NCBI RefSeq assembly: GCF_001882345.1
Contig: NZ_MINL01000001.1
Span: 1,382,025 to 1,446,024, forward strand
Direction of reading: 5' to 3'
Source of the DNA: Halomonas sp. QHL1
Lineage (GTDB): Bacteria; Pseudomonadota; Gammaproteobacteria; Pseudomonadales; Halomonadaceae
Length of the DNA stretch: 64,000 nt
A program made the position numbers and the translations under genes. Below, piece after piece: positions 17,983 to 25,807 of the stretch. Each line of letters opens with the position of its first letter. Positions within the stretch are counted from its first letter, which is position 1. The notes beneath the pieces are model-generated. The model searched no databases. It was given only the letters and a program-made list of their open reading frames with translations, and was not told the DNA's origin.

Positions 17983-18876
17983 ATGAGAGCAATAGACTAT
18001 ATACGACTACTGTCGCTAGCAGCTATCTGGGGAGCAAGCTTTCTTTTTATGAGAATCGCCTCACCGGCGATAGGCCCAGTCAACACAGCATTTTTTAGAG
18101 TCTTTTTTGGCCTCATCGGTTTGGCTTTTATCATCGTTATCATACGTAAAAGCCTGGCGTTCAGAGATAAACTAGGGAAAATTTTGATTTTGGGTGCCAT
18201 TAACTCTGGTATCCCATTTCTTATGTACAGCATAGCAGCAACATTACTACCTGCTGGCTATTCAGCGATTCTAAATGCGACAACGCCTTTAACAGGTGCC
18301 CTGATTGGCTTTTTTATCTTTAGCGAGAGTTTAACTATAAAAAAATGGCTGGGAGTAACGCTAGGAATTGTCGGTATCACAGTTATTACCACTGTGGGTG
18401 ATTCAAATATCGTTGGTAACATTTATATTGGCATTACTGCTTGCATCATAGCCACTATTGGTTACGGCTTTGCGGGGTTTCTTACTAGAAAATGGATAAC
18501 CCAGCAGGGCGGGCTGGATCCAACGTTAGTGGCGTTTGGCAGCCAACTAGGCGCGACCATTTTTCTCGCCCCATTTTTGCTTTGGAACCTTTCATTTGGC
18601 CCCAGCATTGATTGGCTTCAAGGTGATGTTTGGATCAGCCTGCTGGCCGTCGGTTTTGTATGCACCTCTCTAGCCTATATTCTGTATTTTAGATTGATCG
18701 CTGACATTGGGCCGTTACGCTCGCTCACCGTTACATTCTTGGTGCCTCCCTTCGCTGTGTTATGGGGCTTTTTAGTCCTCGATGAAACGATTTCCAGCGG
18801 ATTCTTACTTGGCTCTTTGATCGTTTTACTTTCCGTTTGGCTAATCGTGAGTCCCGATTCTCAAAAAACAGCCTAG
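17983..18876 (+). CDS. DMT-superfamily (EamA) transporter
   Basis: This is an inner-membrane protein with ten predicted TM helices arranged as two EamA repeats (first near residues 10-135, second near 145-290). Typical pieces are LAAIWGASFLFMRI near the start and AYILYFRLIADIGPLRSLTVTFLVPPFAVLWGFLVLDE in the second repeat. ATGs at 17956, 17971 and 17983 are all in frame; the third gives the usual short N-terminus. Family members export metabolites, amino acids or drugs, and no substrate can be assigned. One 60-base line (18121-18180) is 38% GC, well below the neighbours. Confidence 0.85.
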   Translation: MRAIDYIRLLSLAAIWGASFLFMRIASPAIGPVNTAFFRVFFGLIGLAFIIVIIRKSLAFRDKLGKILILGAINSGIPFLMYSIAATLLPAGYSAILNATTPLTGALIGFFIFSESLTIKKWLGVTLGIVGITVITTVGDSNIVGNIYIGITACIIATIGYGFAGFLTRKWITQQGGLDPTLVAFGSQLGATIFLAPFLLWNLSFGPSIDWLQGDVWISLLAVGFVCTSLAYILYFRLIADIGPLRSLTVTFLVPPFAVLWGFLVLDETISSGFLLGSLIVLLSVWLIVSPDSQKTA

Positions 18877-19035
18877 CGCACTAGCTGACTTCACTTCTTT
18901 CGCAATAGCAGCGGCCGTGCCATTTCAATAAACAATGAGTCGTTAAAAGTAGCTGAACAAAGTCGCAACGCCAGAACATACCGCCAGCGCGCTACCCGCG
19001 TTATACTGGCGTTTTAGCCATAGCGGAGGAAGACC

Positions 19036-19629
19036 ATGCTTCGGCGTCACTTTTTACGAATTTCAGGTGTACTACTTGCCAGTGCATGGCTTGCCGGTTG
19101 CACCAGCCCCCAATACTTACAGCTCAGCCCTGAGCGCAGTGCGCAGGTGCCGCAAGTTGGCTCTGGCCAGCAGGTTACTGTGATTGCCCAGGATGGCCGT
19201 GAGAGCGACATTATAGGCAATCGTGCTGGCGGCGGTATGTCGACGGCGCATATTACCGTGAGCAGTCACGAGTTAATTCCCCGTCTCCAAGAAGAAGCCG
19301 AGCGCGCCGTGCGGGATATGGGCTTTAGCCCTACCACCGAACAGGCAGAGGGCCGACCGAGCTTAACGCTGGAACTAGCCAGCCTGAACTACGCCCGCGG
19401 CGATAGCGGCCAGCCGCTGGTCGATGAAGCGCGTCTTGAAGGTGTTTTCCGCGCTGTTGCTCAAAACAAGGGCACCACCTATACCGGCACCTACACCTCG
19501 CGCCGTACCCAGGGCTATGCCCTTAAACCCGATGCCGATAGCAATGCGCGAATGTTAAGCGATCTACTTAGCGATGGCATGAACCGCGCTTTTAGCGATC
19601 CAGAATTGGGCCGTTTACTCGCACGTTAA
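19036..19629 (+). CDS. YajG-family lipoprotein
   Basis: This is a predicted outer-membrane lipoprotein with lipobox LAGC (Cys22) and a mature domain resembling YajG, whose function is unknown. The segment QYLQLSPERSAQVPQVGSGQQV and a C-terminal region rich in small polar residues fit the family. The signal peptide begins LRRHFLRISG, which resembles a twin-arginine motif, though many lipoproteins carry two arginines without using Tat. GGAGGA lies upstream of the ATG. Confidence 0.8.
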   Translation: MLRRHFLRISGVLLASAWLAGCTSPQYLQLSPERSAQVPQVGSGQQVTVIAQDGRESDIIGNRAGGGMSTAHITVSSHELIPRLQEEAERAVRDMGFSPTTEQAEGRPSLTLELASLNYARGDSGQPLVDEARLEGVFRAVAQNKGTTYTGTYTSRRTQGYALKPDADSNARMLSDLLSDGMNRAFSDPELGRLLAR

Positions 19630-19662
19630 GAAGTATCTTCTTCCCAGAATCACTTCAGACTC

Positions 19663-19695
19663 GGGCTGCGTCTTTTACCACTAGAGACGCGGCCC
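19663..19695. terminator. Hairpin between convergent yajG-like gene and tpm
   Basis: The arms gggctgcgtct (19663-19673) and agacgcggccc (19685-19695) pair with one G-U equivalent mismatch. They partly overlap the end of tpm. A bidirectional terminator is plausible because the two genes converge here. Confidence 0.4.
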
Positions 19696-20313
19696 GCGTC
19701 GTTCAAGTGCCCACACACTCTCTGTTCGGCCACGCCCATCAGGGCTGCCCTCTTCGAGAAAAGTTAGCGCGAAATTTGGAGTAAAAAGGCTTTCGATCTC
19801 GCTTGCGGGTACGCTATAAGGCGGCCCAGCACTGCCATCGGTATGCGACAAACTAATCAACAGGCCCTTGGCGCCAGGCGGCACCAACTGCGCAAGGTGG
19901 AACGCATAGCGCTGCCGAGTTGGTGGCGGTAACGCTATCAGCGAGGCGCGATCATAAAACGCGCCAATCTCGGCAGCCTGCTGAATATGTAGGTGAAAAA
20001 AGTCACCGCACCATAATTCCACACTGCCTTGGCGGGAAATCGTAAAGCCTGCCTGACGGTAGCGGGATACCGATGTGCTCCGCTGTAGCAAAAACTGCTC
20101 AATGGCCTCTGGGGCAAACTCTATACCTAGAACTGGGTGCCCTTCATCCGCCAACCAGCGCATATCAAGACTTTTACCGCACAGCGGCACCAGCACCTTG
20201 GTGCGATTAGCCACACCGAGCGACTTCCAATGGCGCAGCAACGCTGGGTGCGCCTGCTGGAGGTGAAAGCCAATACGCCCTTCTTGCCAGCGCTTGCGCC
20301 ATTGATCGCTCAT
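19681..20313 (-). CDS. tpm: Thiopurine/tellurite S-methyltransferase
   Basis: This is a SAM-dependent methyltransferase of 210 residues, matching bacterial Tpm, which methylates thiopurines and, in some species, selenium or tellurium oxyanions. The N-terminal WRKRWQEGRIGFH, the SAM-binding VLVPLCGKSLDMRWLADEGH and GIEFAPEAIEQF are characteristic. DRASLIALPP follows. It stands alone; the next gene is on the same strand 55 bases upstream. Confidence 0.92.
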   Translation of the reverse strand: MSDQWRKRWQEGRIGFHLQQAHPALLRHWKSLGVANRTKVLVPLCGKSLDMRWLADEGHPVLGIEFAPEAIEQFLLQRSTSVSRYRQAGFTISRQGSVELWCGDFFHLHIQQAAEIGAFYDRASLIALPPPTRQRYAFHLAQLVPPGAKGLLISLSHTDGSAGPPYSVPASEIESLFTPNFALTFLEEGSPDGRGRTESVWALERRGPRL

Positions 20314-20368
20314 TATTTGGCCACCGTGAAGTCGATTGCACTATCCGTAGAGGGGACTTATCGCGCTT

Positions 20369-21004
20369 TTAAAACCAACGGTCACGCTTCTTACGCCGAC
20401 GAGGAAGGTGCGGCACAATCAGCCCAACCAACAAGCCCGCGCCAGCGACGCCGCCGCCGTACATGAAGTAGCGCATCAGCAGGTCTTCTTCTTGGGTCTC
20501 CAAGCGAGCCTGAAGCCCTCTTACCTGCTGGCGCGACTGCTCTGCCTGGCTATCCAGCTCTTGATTGCTCGCCTCAAGCTCGGCTATACGGCGTTCACGC
20601 ACCTCAAGGGTTTCGGTCATCGAGGAAACACGCTGTTCCCAAGCTTCGTTGATGCCATCCAGCTCAGCAGTTAACTCTTCTACCTGGGCCTCTAAAGCGG
20701 GCAGCTGTTCAACCGCACTTGGTGTTTCTTGAAGCTCATTGCTCAATACCCAGACCGCATTTCCATCGCTGTTGCGTACACGCGTGTAGTCACCGCTGGT
20801 TTCCAACACCTCTACCTGTTCGCCTGCATTGAGCGTGCCAATGATGCGATAACCATCGGTTGGGCCGCTGCGTACATAGGTGCTTAACTCATCGGTCACC
20901 CAGGCTTGGTTCGCGGATTGGGCCGTGGCATTGAAGCTGGTAACACTGAGTAAAATGCCAGCCGCAGCGGCGTAATTTCGATAACGAATTCTATTTACTA
21001 GCAT
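20369..21004 (-). CDS. SH3-domain membrane protein (TIGR04211/YgiM-like)
   Basis: This 211-residue envelope protein has a signal peptide (cleavage after FNATAQ), a bacterial SH3 domain over about residues 30-95 (WVTDELSTYVRSGPTDGYRIIGTL...VWVLSNEL), a coiled coil over about 100-170, and one C-terminal TM helix (MYGGGVAGAGLLVGLIVPHL) followed by a basic RRRKKR tail. This order is that of the YgiM family. The function is unknown; bacterial SH3 domains often bind cell-wall peptides. Confidence 0.85.
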   Translation of the reverse strand: MLVNRIRYRNYAAAAGILLSVTSFNATAQSANQAWVTDELSTYVRSGPTDGYRIIGTLNAGEQVEVLETSGDYTRVRNSDGNAVWVLSNELQETPSAVEQLPALEAQVEELTAELDGINEAWEQRVSSMTETLEVRERRIAELEASNQELDSQAEQSRQQVRGLQARLETQEEDLLMRYFMYGGGVAGAGLLVGLIVPHLPRRRKKRDRWF

Positions 21005-21092
21005 GACATCATGTCCTGATTAAAAACGCTGCAAGGCGGACGAAGCCAGCAGCGCTTATCGCTTAACTGAGCGGTGCGCTTGTCTCATACGC

Positions 21093-21422
21093 TTACCCTT
21101 CGCCGCGCGGGGGCAACGGAAAGGGACGGGGGAACTCTGCTACCCGGGCATCGGTTTTGACCGCTTTCAATGGCCCTTCACGCTCTACTTCATCAATGCG
21201 CACAATAGCATTTAACGGTAGGTAGCTACGTTTGACACCATCGAAGGTTCGTTGCAATTTTTCAGTTGCAGGGTCAACCACTACCCGTGAAGCATCGTCA
21301 AAGACAAACTCCTCGACTTCAATAAAGCCCCAGAGTTCGCTTTGAAAGATCTCTCGGACGTATAAATCCCAAATTTCACCCTGCTGGTGAACCACCACAC
21401 GGTAGATCGGCTTGGCCGCCAT
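21093..21422 (-). CDS. DUF1820 family protein
   Basis: This is a 109-residue soluble protein matching the small DUF1820 family of gammaproteobacteria. The core runs from PIYRVVVHQQGEIWDLYVREI through GFIEVEEFVFD to RSYLPLNAIVRIDEVEREG. The C-terminal tail is proline-rich (PFPLPPRGEG). Function is unknown. It is divergent from the ATP-grasp operon. Confidence 0.8.
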   Translation of the reverse strand: MAAKPIYRVVVHQQGEIWDLYVREIFQSELWGFIEVEEFVFDDASRVVVDPATEKLQRTFDGVKRSYLPLNAIVRIDEVEREGPLKAVKTDARVAEFPRPFPLPPRGEG

Positions 21423-21496
21423 CTTGGCCTAATCCTCTTGCCATTCGTACATTAAGTTGAACCGCCTAGCTTACCATATTCCCACCGCCGCGCCTT

Positions 21497-21555
21497 TAGG
21501 GCCTGTTGACGTTTCATCGCGAACCGCGTCGTGAGTGAAACATCAACAGGCCCTA
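21497..21555. repeat. Long imperfect inverted repeat between divergent genes
   Basis: The 20-base arms 21497-21516 and 21536-21555 are complementary except for one C/T difference and enclose a 19-base centre that is itself partly palindromic. It lies between divergently transcribed genes, so a terminator is not expected. It looks like a MITE-like or REP-type element or the footprint of an insertion sequence. Confidence 0.7.
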
Positions 21556-21593
21556 GGCTAACCCTTTAGCAAGCGTAGCGTTAAGGCTATGAA

Positions 21594-21607
21594 TAATGAG
21601 CTCATTA
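21594..21607. promoter_or_regulatory. Perfect 14-base palindrome upstream of the ATP-grasp operon
   Basis: The sequence taatgagctcatta reads identically on both strands and lies about 80 bases before the chosen start of the ATP-grasp gene. It is a candidate operator for that two-gene operon. No regulator is linked, so the role is inferred from position and symmetry only. Confidence 0.35.
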
Positions 21608-21685
21608 GCCGCGCATGGCCCCCTCGTGTATGGTGGTGAGCGTGATTTGGCAATTATGTTCGCTCACCAAGTAGGAGTCATCAAC

Positions 21686-22909
21686 ATGCAGAAGGATCCC
21701 AATAAGGGCTATATCGCTTTATTAGGCTGGAGTCTCAATGCGATTGAAGCGGCCGAGAATTTTGACCGTCGCTACATTGTCGTTGCACCCGATTGGGCGG
21801 AAGAGTATTGCCAAAAACACGACATTCCCTACGTGCCTTGGAATTTCGAGCGACTCAATGACCGCTCAATGGAAATTGCCGAGACCCTTAAAGAAAAAGG
21901 CGTCGATGTCGCCATTCCGCTTTACGAAGAGACCGTTGAGTGGGCAGGGGCCATCAACTCTGTGCTACTGGATAACCCGCGCATTTACGGTCAGTCGCTG
22001 CTATTGCGCGATAAGGCGCTAATGAAGCGTCGTGCCCAGCTAGGCGGCATCCGCGTGGGTATTTTTGAAGAAGCCCACGATAAAGAAGATGTAGTACGCT
22101 TTCTAAAGCGCGTTAATCAGACGCTGCTAAAGCTGGACGGCGACCCCAACGACCCGATTCACCTGAAAGCATTTGATAAAGCAGGCTGTCTTGGTCACCG
22201 CGTTATTCGCACACCAGATGAAGTCGATACCATCCCCGATGAAGAGTTTCCGGTGTTGATGGAATCGCACCTGGATGGCTGGGAATTTGCCGTTGAAGCG
22301 TGGGTTCACGATGGCAAAATCGCCTTCTTGAATATTTCTGAATACGTGACACTTGGTTACTCGGTGTTTGTGCCCGCATCGCCTGAGCTCGAGATTTACC
22401 GCGAACAGATCACTCAACAAATTGAAAAGCTGATTAAAGCGTTCGATATTGAGTTTGGTATGATCCACCCGGAATACTTTGTCACCAGCGATGGTGAGAT
22501 GTACTTTGGCGAAGTGGCTTACCGTCCGCCCGGTTTCAAGGTGTTTGAACTGCTAGAGCGTGTTTACGGCTTTAACGCTTACGAAGCTTCAATGCTGGTG
22601 TTCGACCCGAAAACCACGAAAGAAGAAGTAGCCAACTTCTTCCCCAAAGAAGTGGTCGATGCCGATGGCTTTGCCGGTTGCTTTGGCGTTTACCCCCGCC
22701 GTCGTGTGGTCAGCCGCTTGGAAATTCCCGAAGAGACCGAAGATCACCCCTATTTTGAGTCTCATGAGCTAACCTCACCAGTAGAAGAAACCGTTACTAA
22801 ACGCACCGCGTTTGGTACCCATTGGGGTCTGATCTACTTTAAAGGCGAGGATGCGCATACGATTCGCGATCTGCTAAAACGCCAAGAAGATCTCGACTTC
22901 TATGTATAA
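21686..22909 (+). CDS. ATP-grasp domain enzyme of unknown substrate
   Basis: The 407-residue product belongs to the ATP-grasp superfamily, which joins a carboxylate to an amine or similar nucleophile through an acyl-phosphate. The start at 21686 (MQKDPNKGYIALLGWS) follows TAGGAG with good spacing; a start at 21596 would add 30 unsupported residues. The N-terminal pre-ATP-grasp fold covers about residues 1-110. The central domain has FPVLMESHLDGWEFAVEAWV and the metal-binding end GEVAYRPPG, in which the family E-x-N becomes E-x-A. The nearest annotated relatives are biotin-carboxylase-like ligases without a biotin domain. The next gene starts 30 bases downstream, so the two form an operon. The substrate is unknown. 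Confidence 0.8.
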   Translation: MQKDPNKGYIALLGWSLNAIEAAENFDRRYIVVAPDWAEEYCQKHDIPYVPWNFERLNDRSMEIAETLKEKGVDVAIPLYEETVEWAGAINSVLLDNPRIYGQSLLLRDKALMKRRAQLGGIRVGIFEEAHDKEDVVRFLKRVNQTLLKLDGDPNDPIHLKAFDKAGCLGHRVIRTPDEVDTIPDEEFPVLMESHLDGWEFAVEAWVHDGKIAFLNISEYVTLGYSVFVPASPELEIYREQITQQIEKLIKAFDIEFGMIHPEYFVTSDGEMYFGEVAYRPPGFKVFELLERVYGFNAYEASMLVFDPKTTKEEVANFFPKEVVDADGFAGCFGVYPRRRVVSRLEIPEETEDHPYFESHELTSPVEETVTKRTAFGTHWGLIYFKGEDAHTIRDLLKRQEDLDFYV

Positions 22910-22939
22910 TCCCCGCTAACGCAGGGATAAGGAGTCACC

Positions 22940-24997
22940 GTGGAGACTGATCAAGTTACGTCTTCTCAAGAAGATAGCAAGCTCAATGGACTGTTGAGCA
23001 ACTTTGACGATGCCGTGCGCCTGCTAACCCAGGCGCCAGCCTTCTCAAAACCCGCCAAGCTGCCGCGGGTGATGGACACTGCGCGGCGAGTACTGCTTCA
23101 GGATGGCGGTTGTGAAGCACTGGAGTCCCGCGCGAAAGCGTTTGAGGACTCTGGTGTTTTTTTGGGCTCCGATTGGGAAACTCCCCAATACCTGGTACCG
23201 ACCCTGACGACCTTCTCGCTGAAAAGCGCGGACGCCAATGTGGTCGTCATTGAGGCGTTAAGCGAGCTTCGTCTCCTGGCTGTCGCTAAAGGCGATTTTG
23301 AGCACCCGCTGGTTTCCGCAGAGCATGCACACCACTACCTTACGCAGGTAATGGCGATTAATTTATGGCTGTTGTTCTTGCCGCCCAGCGAGGCGGAGCG
23401 GGAAACCCAAGGTCGACTGGCGACTATCCCCCGCCAGCTTTTCCAGCACTTAGCTGAACGAATTGGCTACGAGCATATCGTTGATCGCCTGATTGATGAG
23501 ATATGGCGCATTTTAAAACAGCGCCCTATTCAAGTTGATTCGATCAAACAGATGATCACCCAAATTGCGCTATGTCAGGCCAATCCAGAGATTGATCTTG
23601 GCGCTAGCGGCCAGGGCGCTGACCGTTTGGTGAGTTCGCTTTACGGGCCCACCCAAGCCTGTCGTGAAGACCCCGGTGTCGACGTATACCGTGATCGATT
23701 GGAGCATATGGATCAGGCGGCGCTGCAGGCTGAATCTACCGGTTTTGCTCGGGCGATGCACGACACCGGCCTGGTATCGCCGTATCACGCCGTGCTGTTA
23801 CGTCATCTACTCGAAGAGGGTGACCACTTACTCTCCGAGGCGCTGGGCCTTTCATCGACTGGCCGCGACTGCCTTCTCTGCTATCGCGAACTGGTTCAAG
23901 CGCTGATTCGTGGCGGCGTTTATCCTGCCACCGCTCAAGCGGTTTACGGCTTGGCGCTGATGCTTGAACGCGGCATTCTCTATCAGCCGCCGGTTGCGCC
24001 CGCCATGTGGCGTCAGCTTAACCTACCGCTATCAGAGTGGGCGCAGTCGCGACTGACTATCGCCTATGGCGATACTGTCTCTCCCCGCGCGCGCCTGATT
24101 GAAGGTGTACTCTGCATGCTGGGATTGCCGCTAGGCGTTGGGCAGGGTAACAATCCTACCTGCCAGTCAGCACGGGCACTCTCCATGTGGGCCTACAACG
24201 ACCCGGATTATCTGCTGCAGATGGTGGCCTGGGCAGCCCGCGACGACGAAATCATCATGCATTTTGAGGGACAAGCCATTTCATCAATGGCGAGCCTCTC
24301 CGGTGTGGCGACGCAGCTCCCCATGGATCTAGATCCGGTTTCGCTGATTGTCGTACCGCACCTGGATCGCATTTACGCTGAAATGGGTCGGCGCTGTATT
24401 GGCCGCGAAGGCGATCCCCATCGCTGGGTAAATCCTGAATTTCACGGCTGGTGGTCAGGGCGTGGCTTTCTTATCAATGTTGATGTCGCCACCGGTCAGC
24501 TAAGCAATGTGGACGACTTTATACGCCACTTCTTTGCCTACTATCACCCCTACTACAATGGTAACCAGCCGCTGATTCATCCCCAGCCGGCGGGTATTGC
24601 AGTCACCGATAGCGCGGCGCGTTTCATCGGCTGGCACGCGATTACCATTTTGCGGGCGTCCCTCGACCCGACTGATGTCATGCGGATTTATTTCTACAAT
24701 CCCAACAATGATAGCGGTCAGGATTGGGGCGATGGCGTTATTGTCAGCACATCGGGCAATGGCGAACGCTTTGGCGAGGCCTCGCTTCCTTTCGAGCGCT
24801 TTGCATCGCGGCTGTATATTTATCACTACGATCCCCTTGAGCGCGTTGACATAGCCGACGTCACCAGCGAAGAGGTGGAAAATGTTAAACACTTCCTGCA
24901 CCGGAGCTGGGGAGCTTCACGCCTTCCACCTATCGAACTGCAGGCGGATCAAGGCTCCAATTCAACCCTAACCAATTCGCCCCCAGACGTGGGGTAA
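22940..24997 (+). CDS. Unrecognised protein with papain-like C-terminal domain, paired with the ATP-grasp gene
   Basis: I do not recognise a named family for this 685-residue protein. It starts at a GTG with AAGGAG upstream and has no signal peptide or TM helix, so it is cytosolic. Residues 1-390 are mostly helical. The C-terminal part contains GQGNNPTCQSA (Gln402, Cys408), GWHAITI (His566) and YFYNPNNDSGQDWGDG (Asn587). The Gln-to-Cys spacing of six and the later His and Asn-x-WG-like segment copy the papain-fold arrangement of oxyanion Gln, nucleophile Cys, His and Asn. I infer a cysteine peptidase, amidase or transglutaminase-like activity. Coupling to an ATP-grasp ligase recalls ligase/amidase pairs such as glutathionylspermidine synthetase/amidase. 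Confidence 0.6.
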   Translation: METDQVTSSQEDSKLNGLLSNFDDAVRLLTQAPAFSKPAKLPRVMDTARRVLLQDGGCEALESRAKAFEDSGVFLGSDWETPQYLVPTLTTFSLKSADANVVVIEALSELRLLAVAKGDFEHPLVSAEHAHHYLTQVMAINLWLLFLPPSEAERETQGRLATIPRQLFQHLAERIGYEHIVDRLIDEIWRILKQRPIQVDSIKQMITQIALCQANPEIDLGASGQGADRLVSSLYGPTQACREDPGVDVYRDRLEHMDQAALQAESTGFARAMHDTGLVSPYHAVLLRHLLEEGDHLLSEALGLSSTGRDCLLCYRELVQALIRGGVYPATAQAVYGLALMLERGILYQPPVAPAMWRQLNLPLSEWAQSRLTIAYGDTVSPRARLIEGVLCMLGLPLGVGQGNNPTCQSARALSMWAYNDPDYLLQMVAWAARDDEIIMHFEGQAISSMASLSGVATQLPMDLDPVSLIVVPHLDRIYAEMGRRCIGREGDPHRWVNPEFHGWWSGRGFLINVDVATGQLSNVDDFIRHFFAYYHPYYNGNQPLIHPQPAGIAVTDSAARFIGWHAITILRASLDPTDVMRIYFYNPNNDSGQDWGDGVIVSTSGNGERFGEASLPFERFASRLYIYHYDPLERVDIADVTSEEVENVKHFLHRSWGASRLPPIELQADQGSNSTLTNSPPDVG

Positions 24998-25027
24998 TCG
25001 GCTCTTTTACCGACACTTTCAACCACT

Positions 25028-25786
25028 ATGATGCGACTCGATCAACTGTTGGTCAGCCAGGGGCTGGCCAACTCGCGCACCCGCGCCCAAAGGCTTATCC
25101 GGCACGGGCGGATACGGCTTGCCGAGAACGGTAAGCCGTTAACCAAAGCCTCTGAAAAGTGGCCCGACGATACCCGGTTTGAAGTAGAAGACGACCCCGA
25201 AGAGCGCTATGTGTCCCGGGCAGGGTTGAAATTAGAAGCAGTGCTCACAGCGCTTGAGCTGCGTTTTGACGACGCTGTTGTGCTGGATATAGGCCAATCA
25301 ACCGGCGGCTTCAGCGACTGCGCGCTGCGCTTTGGCGCCCGGCACGTGATCGGTGTAGAAGTTGGCCACGGTCAGCTTGCACCTGAGTTGCACGGCGACC
25401 CGCGCGTCACCTGCCTTGAAGGGGTAAATGCGCGCGCGATGAGCAGCAGCCAAGCCCTCAACAGCGTGCTGGTCACTCATCCCATTGATAGCGCCATCAT
25501 GGACGTTTCATTTATCTCCCAAACGCTGATTCTGCCCGAGATTGCTGCCCTGCTGCCATCAGGCGGTCAGTTGATTTCACTGGTGAAACCGCAATTTGAG
25601 CTAAGCCCCGGCGCCCTGGATAAACGCGGCGTAGTACGCGACCCTAAGCGCTTTACAGAAGTAGAAGCCAACATACGCAGCGCCTGCGAAGCTTGCAGAC
25701 TTACCATTCGCCACTGGCAGGAGAGCCCAATTACCGGCGGCGACGGCAACCGAGAATTTCTCCTACACGCAGTAAAAGAGACTTAA
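25028..25786 (+). CDS. tlyA: TlyA-family rRNA 2'-O-methyltransferase
   Basis: This 252-residue protein has an N-terminal S4 RNA-binding domain (MRLDQLLVSQGLANSRTRAQRLI) and a C-terminal FtsJ/RrmJ-like methyltransferase domain with DIGQSTGGFSDCALRFGA as the SAM site. LVKPQFEL carries the catalytic-type lysine. TlyA enzymes 2'-O-methylate cytidines of 16S and/or 23S rRNA; the older 'hemolysin' name is misleading. It follows the ATP-grasp/papain-like pair by 30 bases and could be read through from it. Confidence 0.9.
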   Translation: MMRLDQLLVSQGLANSRTRAQRLIRHGRIRLAENGKPLTKASEKWPDDTRFEVEDDPEERYVSRAGLKLEAVLTALELRFDDAVVLDIGQSTGGFSDCALRFGARHVIGVEVGHGQLAPELHGDPRVTCLEGVNARAMSSSQALNSVLVTHPIDSAIMDVSFISQTLILPEIAALLPSGGQLISLVKPQFELSPGALDKRGVVRDPKRFTEVEANIRSACEACRLTIRHWQESPITGGDGNREFLLHAVKET

Positions 25787-25807
25787 AAAAAGAGGCTTAA
25801 AAGTGCA

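Noticed and set aside
25028..25786. Hemolysin
   Set aside because: S4 plus FtsJ-type methyltransferase domains indicate an rRNA methyltransferase; the hemolysin label is historical.
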